Below are positions 5,644-8,759 of a stretch of 8,759 nucleotides of DNA, piece after piece. The DNA comes from Candidatus Kerfeldbacteria bacterium (lineage in GTDB: Bacteria > Patescibacteriota > Patescibacteriia > UBA9570). Position numbers and translations under genes: made by a program. The stretch spans positions 1 to 8,759 of the forward strand of contig JACQPW010000047.1 in assembly GCA_016207285.1 (NCBI GenBank), in the 5' to 3' direction. Numbering within the stretch: position 1 is the stretch's first letter; the number at the start of each line of letters is the position of its first letter. Below the pieces are notes generated by a model. That model did not search any database, had not been told where the DNA came from, and saw nothing but the letters and a program-made list of their open reading frames with translations.

Positions 5644-7244
5644 TGGTAAGTTATGTAAGCGTTGTGCCACTGATACGCAGTATCCGTGGTAAAGATCATT
5701 TTACGTACGCTACCGAGTTATCGTTGTCTGTTGGCGAGATCGTTTGGGTACCGTGGCGTAATCACATTAGTATTGGGGTGGTGGCTGTGTTAGCTTGCCC
5801 GGCCTTTCCCCGTGCTAAAGCCATTACTCAGACAACCGGTACCATCATCCCGGCGGCGTATTGGCAGTGGTTACAGTGGTTTGCCGATTTTTATTATATC
5901 AGTCAAGCGTCGGCGCTACTGGCTGCCCTACCAACCTGGCCGCGGCGGCTCACAACCAAGGCCAATCCACCCGTGCAGTTAAACGCTACTCACTCTGTCT
6001 TACGGCTATCCCCGCCACGCGTACAGGCGGTGCAGGCAGTAGTAGCCGAGCTCTCTACACAAACCCAGCCCACCACCATACTCTATCAACAGAGCCAAGA
6101 CTGTGTTGCCATTATGCATGGCTTACTGCAACCAGCTACCGGGCCGATTGTGTTCATTTGTCCGGAAACGGATGATGTGGAACGCTGGCGCGGGTGGCTG
6201 GCCAAATTCAAACCGGTGGTGGTCGAGGCAAAACGAGCTGCCACCGTACGAACCGCCTGGGCATTGTTATTGCACTCATCGCCCGGTGTTCTCATTGGCA
6301 CGAAGCGCTTAGCGTTATTGCCGTTGACCCAAGCGGCGCGGATCTGTGTATTGGATCCTGAACACTCGGCTCACAAACAGTGGGAGATGAATCCGCGCTA
6401 CCATGTTTGGCGGGTGGCCAGTGAACACAGTCGGCTTGGCCAGGTGCCGCTGACCTGCTTTAGTCAGGCTCCACGCCTCGAGCAAGTTCAGACGAATCAG
6501 ATCATTACTACTTTGCTGCAGCCAACCGTCATGGCTACGCTGACCACGATCGTGCCAACGGCTGGCGCCTATCTATCACCCAGTTTGGTGGAGGTCATCG
6601 AACAGCATGACCGTGTTGTGATTTGGCACAATCGAACTGGGTTAGCACGTTTTGCGATTTGCCAACATTGTCAGTACTTATCAGCTGACGTGTCCATTGC
6701 AGCCTGTCCGCGCTGTCAGGCCCAGTCCTTTCGGTTGGCTGGATTTGGCACAGCGATGTTAAAACGACTTCTACACGCGCAATTTCCTGAGCGCCAGGTG
6801 ATGGAAGTCACTGCACAACTCAAGTTTGATCATCTCACAATCACTCCTGGCACCATCTTGATTGGCACCAATGCCTTGTTTGCCCGCATCCCTTGGTCAC
6901 AAGTCGATGTGGCCATTGCCACCAGTGTGGATAGTCAACTGGCTTATCCTGGTTTTCGTAGTCACGAAGAAACCTTACAACAACTGGTGCGCTTACGGAA
7001 CCAAGTTCCCAAGTTATATCTCTATACCCACGTACCCGAGCACCCAGTAGTGCAGGCATTACGACAGCCGTATGCAGCGGCTTGGTACCAAGCGACGTTA
7101 ACTGAACGGCAGCGTTACCACTATCCCCCCGCCGCTGATTATATCAAGCTCATTGAACCTAAATCAGGCAACGAACGGGTGCTTCACCAGGTGGCGGATA
7201 TCCCCACTACCGGAACGGATTGGATGATTGACAGAGAATGTTAG
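5643..7244 (+). CDS. priA: PriA-like primosomal protein N', helicase motifs degenerate
   Basis: The protein has 533 residues against about 730 for E. coli PriA, which restarts stalled replication forks. Residues 1-100 match the 3'-DNA-binding domain (VVPLIRSI...FTY, VGEIVWVPW). The helicase core is recognisable but broken. The Walker A position (about 149-157, normally GVTGSGKTE) reads QQSQDCVAI. Motif Ia VPE is CPE (173-175). LIGTKRLAL (217-225) is kept. The Walker B DEEH is DPEH (238-241), followed by the expected KQWE..PRYH. Motif III GSATPSLE is FSQAPRLE (273-280). NRTG (330-333) is kept. Only one zinc quartet remains (C340, C343, C355, C358) of two. ILIGTNALF (405-413) is kept. QVAGRAGR is gone (QLVRLRNQV, 447-455). 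VPEHPVVQAL (464-473) and YPP (494-496) are kept, then a shortened end closes with WMIDREC. ATPase activity is not expected. The def-fmt neighbours support the identity. The frame is intact, so it looks like a maintained non-helicase protein and not a pseudogene. Confidence 0.85.
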   Translation: MVSYVSVVPLIRSIRGKDHFTYATELSLSVGEIVWVPWRNHISIGVVAVLACPAFPRAKAITQTTGTIIPAAYWQWLQWFADFYYISQASALLAALPTWPRRLTTKANPPVQLNATHSVLRLSPPRVQAVQAVVAELSTQTQPTTILYQQSQDCVAIMHGLLQPATGPIVFICPETDDVERWRGWLAKFKPVVVEAKRAATVRTAWALLLHSSPGVLIGTKRLALLPLTQAARICVLDPEHSAHKQWEMNPRYHVWRVASEHSRLGQVPLTCFSQAPRLEQVQTNQIITTLLQPTVMATLTTIVPTAGAYLSPSLVEVIEQHDRVVIWHNRTGLARFAICQHCQYLSADVSIAACPRCQAQSFRLAGFGTAMLKRLLHAQFPERQVMEVTAQLKFDHLTITPGTILIGTNALFARIPWSQVDVAIATSVDSQLAYPGFRSHEETLQQLVRLRNQVPKLYLYTHVPEHPVVQALRQPYAAAWYQATLTERQRYHYPPAADYIKLIEPKSGNERVLHQVADIPTTGTDWMIDREC

Positions 7245-7255
7245 CATGCTAGGCT
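7228..7255 (+). promoter_or_regulatory. Possible internal promoter before def
   Basis: A perfect TTGACA (7228-7233), overlapping the last codons of the PriA-like gene, is followed after 16 bases by TAGGCT (7250-7255). This keeps T1, A2 and T6 of the -10 consensus and has an extended-type TG at 7247-7248. Seven bases separate it from the def ATG at 7263. The geometry matches the other candidate leaderless promoters in the window and would explain why this is the only real gap (18 bases) in the rightward unit. The -10 is weak, so this remains a candidate. Confidence 0.45.
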
Positions 7256-7262
7256 TGCTGCT

Positions 7263-7721
7263 ATGAGCGTTTTACCATTAACGATCCAACCAAACCCAAT
7301 TCTGCATACACCATCAGCTGATTTGCCGTTGGCTGACTTGGCGCACTACGCAGATCTGGGTCGGGACATGGTAGAAACCATGTTGGCCAGTGCTGGCATT
7401 GGCTTGGCAGCCGTACAAATTGGTAAAAACCTGAACCTATTCGTGATCCACAAGGATATTGCCGAAACGGTTGACCACTTGGTGCTTGCCAATCCCGAGA
7501 TTATTTTCCGTTCCAAAGCTTTGCATGTGATGGAGGAGGGTTGTTTATCCTGTCCGAAATTATTCGGTGATGTCCGTCGGCCAGAAAAAATTCGCGTGAA
7601 AGCGTACAGCCTAGACGGAAAAAAACATACCTACAAAGCCAAAGGCATGTTGGCCAAAGTGTTTCAGCACGAAATTGATCATTTACGTGGTACGTTGATT
7701 ATCGATCAGTTTGAATCATGA
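7263..7721 (+). CDS. def: Peptide deformylase
   Basis: This 152-residue metalloenzyme removes the N-formyl group from the first Met of nascent proteins at the ribosome exit. All three family motifs are intact: GIGLAAVQIG (45-54, with Q52), EGCLSCP (92-98, metal ligand C94) and QHEIDHLRG (135-143, with metal ligands H136 and H140 and catalytic E137). The N-terminus (LPLTIQPNPILHTPS) has the usual layout. It is a little shorter than E. coli Def (169), lacking the C-terminal helical extension, but nothing catalytic is missing. It lies 18 bases after the PriA-like gene and overlaps fmt by four bases (ATGA), so formylation and deformylation are coupled in expression. No Shine-Dalgarno precedes it. 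Its TGA stop shows that TGA is not reassigned here. Confidence 0.97.
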   Translation: MSVLPLTIQPNPILHTPSADLPLADLAHYADLGRDMVETMLASAGIGLAAVQIGKNLNLFVIHKDIAETVDHLVLANPEIIFRSKALHVMEEGCLSCPKLFGDVRRPEKIRVKAYSLDGKKHTYKAKGMLAKVFQHEIDHLRGTLIIDQFES

Positions 7722-8464
7722 GATTAATTTTTTTTGGCCGGGGCAACGTTGCTCAACCCAGCTTGCAGCTCTTACAACAGCAGCCGTGGTGTAGCATAGT
7801 ACGTGTGATTAGCAGCGGTGATTTTACTGATCTGCCGCCAGCCGACGTGGGAGTAGTGATTGATTTTGGCTATAAACTGCCTAGCACTGTATTGCAGCAC
7901 TTTCCGCATGGCATTATCAATCTACATCCGTCGCTGTTGCCGCGCTGGCGTGGCCCCTCCCCGATTAAATCAGCTTTATTGCATGACGATACAATGACCG
8001 GAATTTCATTGATGTTGATTGATGCTGGGTTAGATACTGGACCAATCTTGGCTCAACAAACCGTGGTGATTGGTGAGGCTGAAACGAACCTTGAATTAGA
8101 GCCACGTTTGGCGACCATTGGTGCGCAATTGTTAATCCAGACACTACCCCGGTATGTCAGTGGCCAGATTAAACCTGTCCCGCAACCAGACACTGGGGTG
8201 ACGTTATCCAAATTGATCCAGCGTGCAGACGGTGAGCTGACCACCCAATTATCAGCGCGCGAGTTATGGAACCGCTATCGAGCCTTTCAGCCTTGGCCGG
8301 GAGTATTTTTCATGGCGGCCGGACGACGTTACAAAATTACTGGAGCCCGTTGGGAGACTGACCGTTTTGTCTGTACAACCATCCAACCCGAAGGGAAACG
8401 TCCGCTGTCACTCGCCGAGTTTAAGCGTGGTTATCCAACGGTATCATTTGCGAATATTCTCTAA
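7718..8464 (+). CDS. fmt: Methionyl-tRNA formyltransferase, short form
   Basis: Fmt transfers the formyl group of 10-formyl-tetrahydrofolate to Met-tRNA(fMet) for initiation. Here it has 248 residues, against about 315 in E. coli. The Rossmann start (LIFFGRGNVA) and the catalytic core are clear: INLHPSLLPRWRGPSPI (67-83) with N68 and H70, and IDAGLDTGPIL (101-111) with D106. These correspond to N106, H108 and D144 of E. coli with the same 38-residue spacing between Asn and Asp. About 38 residues are missing before N68, in the region that in E. coli holds the PDRPAGRGKK loop contacting the tRNA acceptor stem and the following helix. The C-terminal domain (from about 165; LSARELWNRYRAFQPWPG at 178-195) is also compact. 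It overlaps def by four bases, and its end overlaps the convergent glycosyltransferase gene by 21 bases. Confidence 0.95.
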   Translation: MRLIFFGRGNVAQPSLQLLQQQPWCSIVRVISSGDFTDLPPADVGVVIDFGYKLPSTVLQHFPHGIINLHPSLLPRWRGPSPIKSALLHDDTMTGISLMLIDAGLDTGPILAQQTVVIGEAETNLELEPRLATIGAQLLIQTLPRYVSGQIKPVPQPDTGVTLSKLIQRADGELTTQLSARELWNRYRAFQPWPGVFFMAAGRRYKITGARWETDRFVCTTIQPEGKRPLSLAEFKRGYPTVSFANIL

Positions 8465-8759
8465 GCGGTTACGAATCGCCTTATCACGCGCTGACATCGA
8501 TAAAAAATTAAGAAAGTACGGCACCACCGATAAATCCAAATCTTGGTAACGGCGCGCGGACGTTTTAACCCGGTTGTTAAACAGCCAGCGGACTGAACCG
8601 AACTGGTGCAATTTCTTGGCTAAATTGAGATCCTCACCAAATTGCAGGGTTCGGTCTAAGCCGGTTGTTTGCAGGTAGGCGGAACGGCGCACGGCCATAT
8701 TATTTGCGGTCATGGCCATGACTCCCCCAGCCAGAAACCAGGATAAGGCTACTAAACTG
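8444..8759 (-). CDS. Glycosyltransferase family 2-like protein, C-terminal fragment
   Basis: Only the 3' end of this leftward gene is in the window. The frame is open to the right edge, so the real start lies outside; the internal ATG at 8719 is not the start. About 104 residues are visible. A hydrophobic stretch (LVALSWFLAGGVMAM) leads into ANNMAVRRSAYLQTTGLD and FGEDLNLAKKLHQFG. This is the pattern of GT2 enzymes: a Met/Asn-rich strand, R-S/E-A, a GLD or GFD turn, then the E-D catalytic-base motif (ED-L-L...L). The C-terminal segment (VKTSARRYQDLDLSVVPYFLNFL...) is hydrophobic and may be a membrane-associated helix. Sugar donor and acceptor cannot be told. It ends with TGA inside the end of fmt, tail to tail. 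Confidence 0.75.
   Translation of the reverse strand, partial: SLVALSWFLAGGVMAMTANNMAVRRSAYLQTTGLDRTLQFGEDLNLAKKLHQFGSVRWLFNNRVKTSARRYQDLDLSVVPYFLNFLSMSARDKAIRNRLENIRK
8462..8483. other. Imperfect hairpin at the fmt stop codon
   Basis: TAAGCGGTT (8462-8470) can pair with AATCGCCTTA (8474-8483) through nine pairs, with one bulged C (8479), one G-T pair and a 3-base loop ACG. It begins at the fmt TAA and lies inside the coding end of the convergent glycosyltransferase gene. It may slow or stop transcripts from one or both sides. No T-run follows on either strand, so terminator function is only a guess. Confidence 0.3.

Noticed and set aside
6086..6301. Short minus- and plus-strand open frames inside the PriA-like gene
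   Set aside because: They are shadows of a GC-richer coding frame with no family resemblance or start signals.
5643..7244. PriA-like gene as a pseudogene or frameshifted copy
   Set aside because: The frame is continuous for 533 codons, conserved segments appear in the right order in a single frame, and the zinc Cys are kept. Motif loss is by substitution, not disruption.

Overview
The window is a compact bacterial segment, about 98% coding, with nine protein genes and no RNA genes, CRISPR arrays or insertion sequences that I can see. The standard genetic code fits: TGA stops def and the right-edge gene. Small proteins, gene overlaps, apparently leaderless promoters, a badly eroded PriA and a secreted protein with aromatic/KKR repeats together suggest a reduced bacterium of the Patescibacteria/CPR type. 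That assignment is inference. The gltX, def and fmt genes only prove 'bacterium'.

Layout. Two transcription units diverge from a 42-base intergenic region at 3369-3410. Leftward (minus strand) run a WecG/TagA-family glycosyltransferase (2694-3368), gltX (1295-2701, 8-base overlap) and an M23 murein hydrolase with a long coiled coil (46-1287). The M23 gene has its own extended -10 promoter inside the end of gltX, and a small perfect hairpin (14-30) lies beyond it. Rightward (plus strand) run a secreted transglycosylase-like repeat protein (3411-4847), a LigB-type dioxygenase-fold protein (4849-5643), a degenerate PriA (5643-7244), def (7263-7721) and fmt (7718-8464). A GT2-type glycosyltransferase fragment (8444 to the right edge, minus strand) converges on fmt with a 21-base overlap.

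How the genes fit together. priA-def-fmt is a classic bacterial neighbourhood. Fmt formylates initiator Met-tRNA and Def removes the formyl group from new proteins. GltX charges tRNA(Glu). The transglycosylase-like protein, the M23 hydrolase and the two glycosyltransferases belong to envelope building and remodelling, so the locus mixes translation functions with the cell surface.

The points most worth following are these. (1) The PriA homologue has lost its Walker A motif, its arginine-finger motif and one zinc cluster, yet keeps an intact 533-codon frame in its normal place. (2) Four gene starts have a -10-like element 6-9 bases upstream, and none of the eight visible starts has a Shine-Dalgarno sequence. 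(3) Two divergent promoters are interlocked over 32 bases. (4) Fmt lacks the N-terminal tRNA-contacting loop region.
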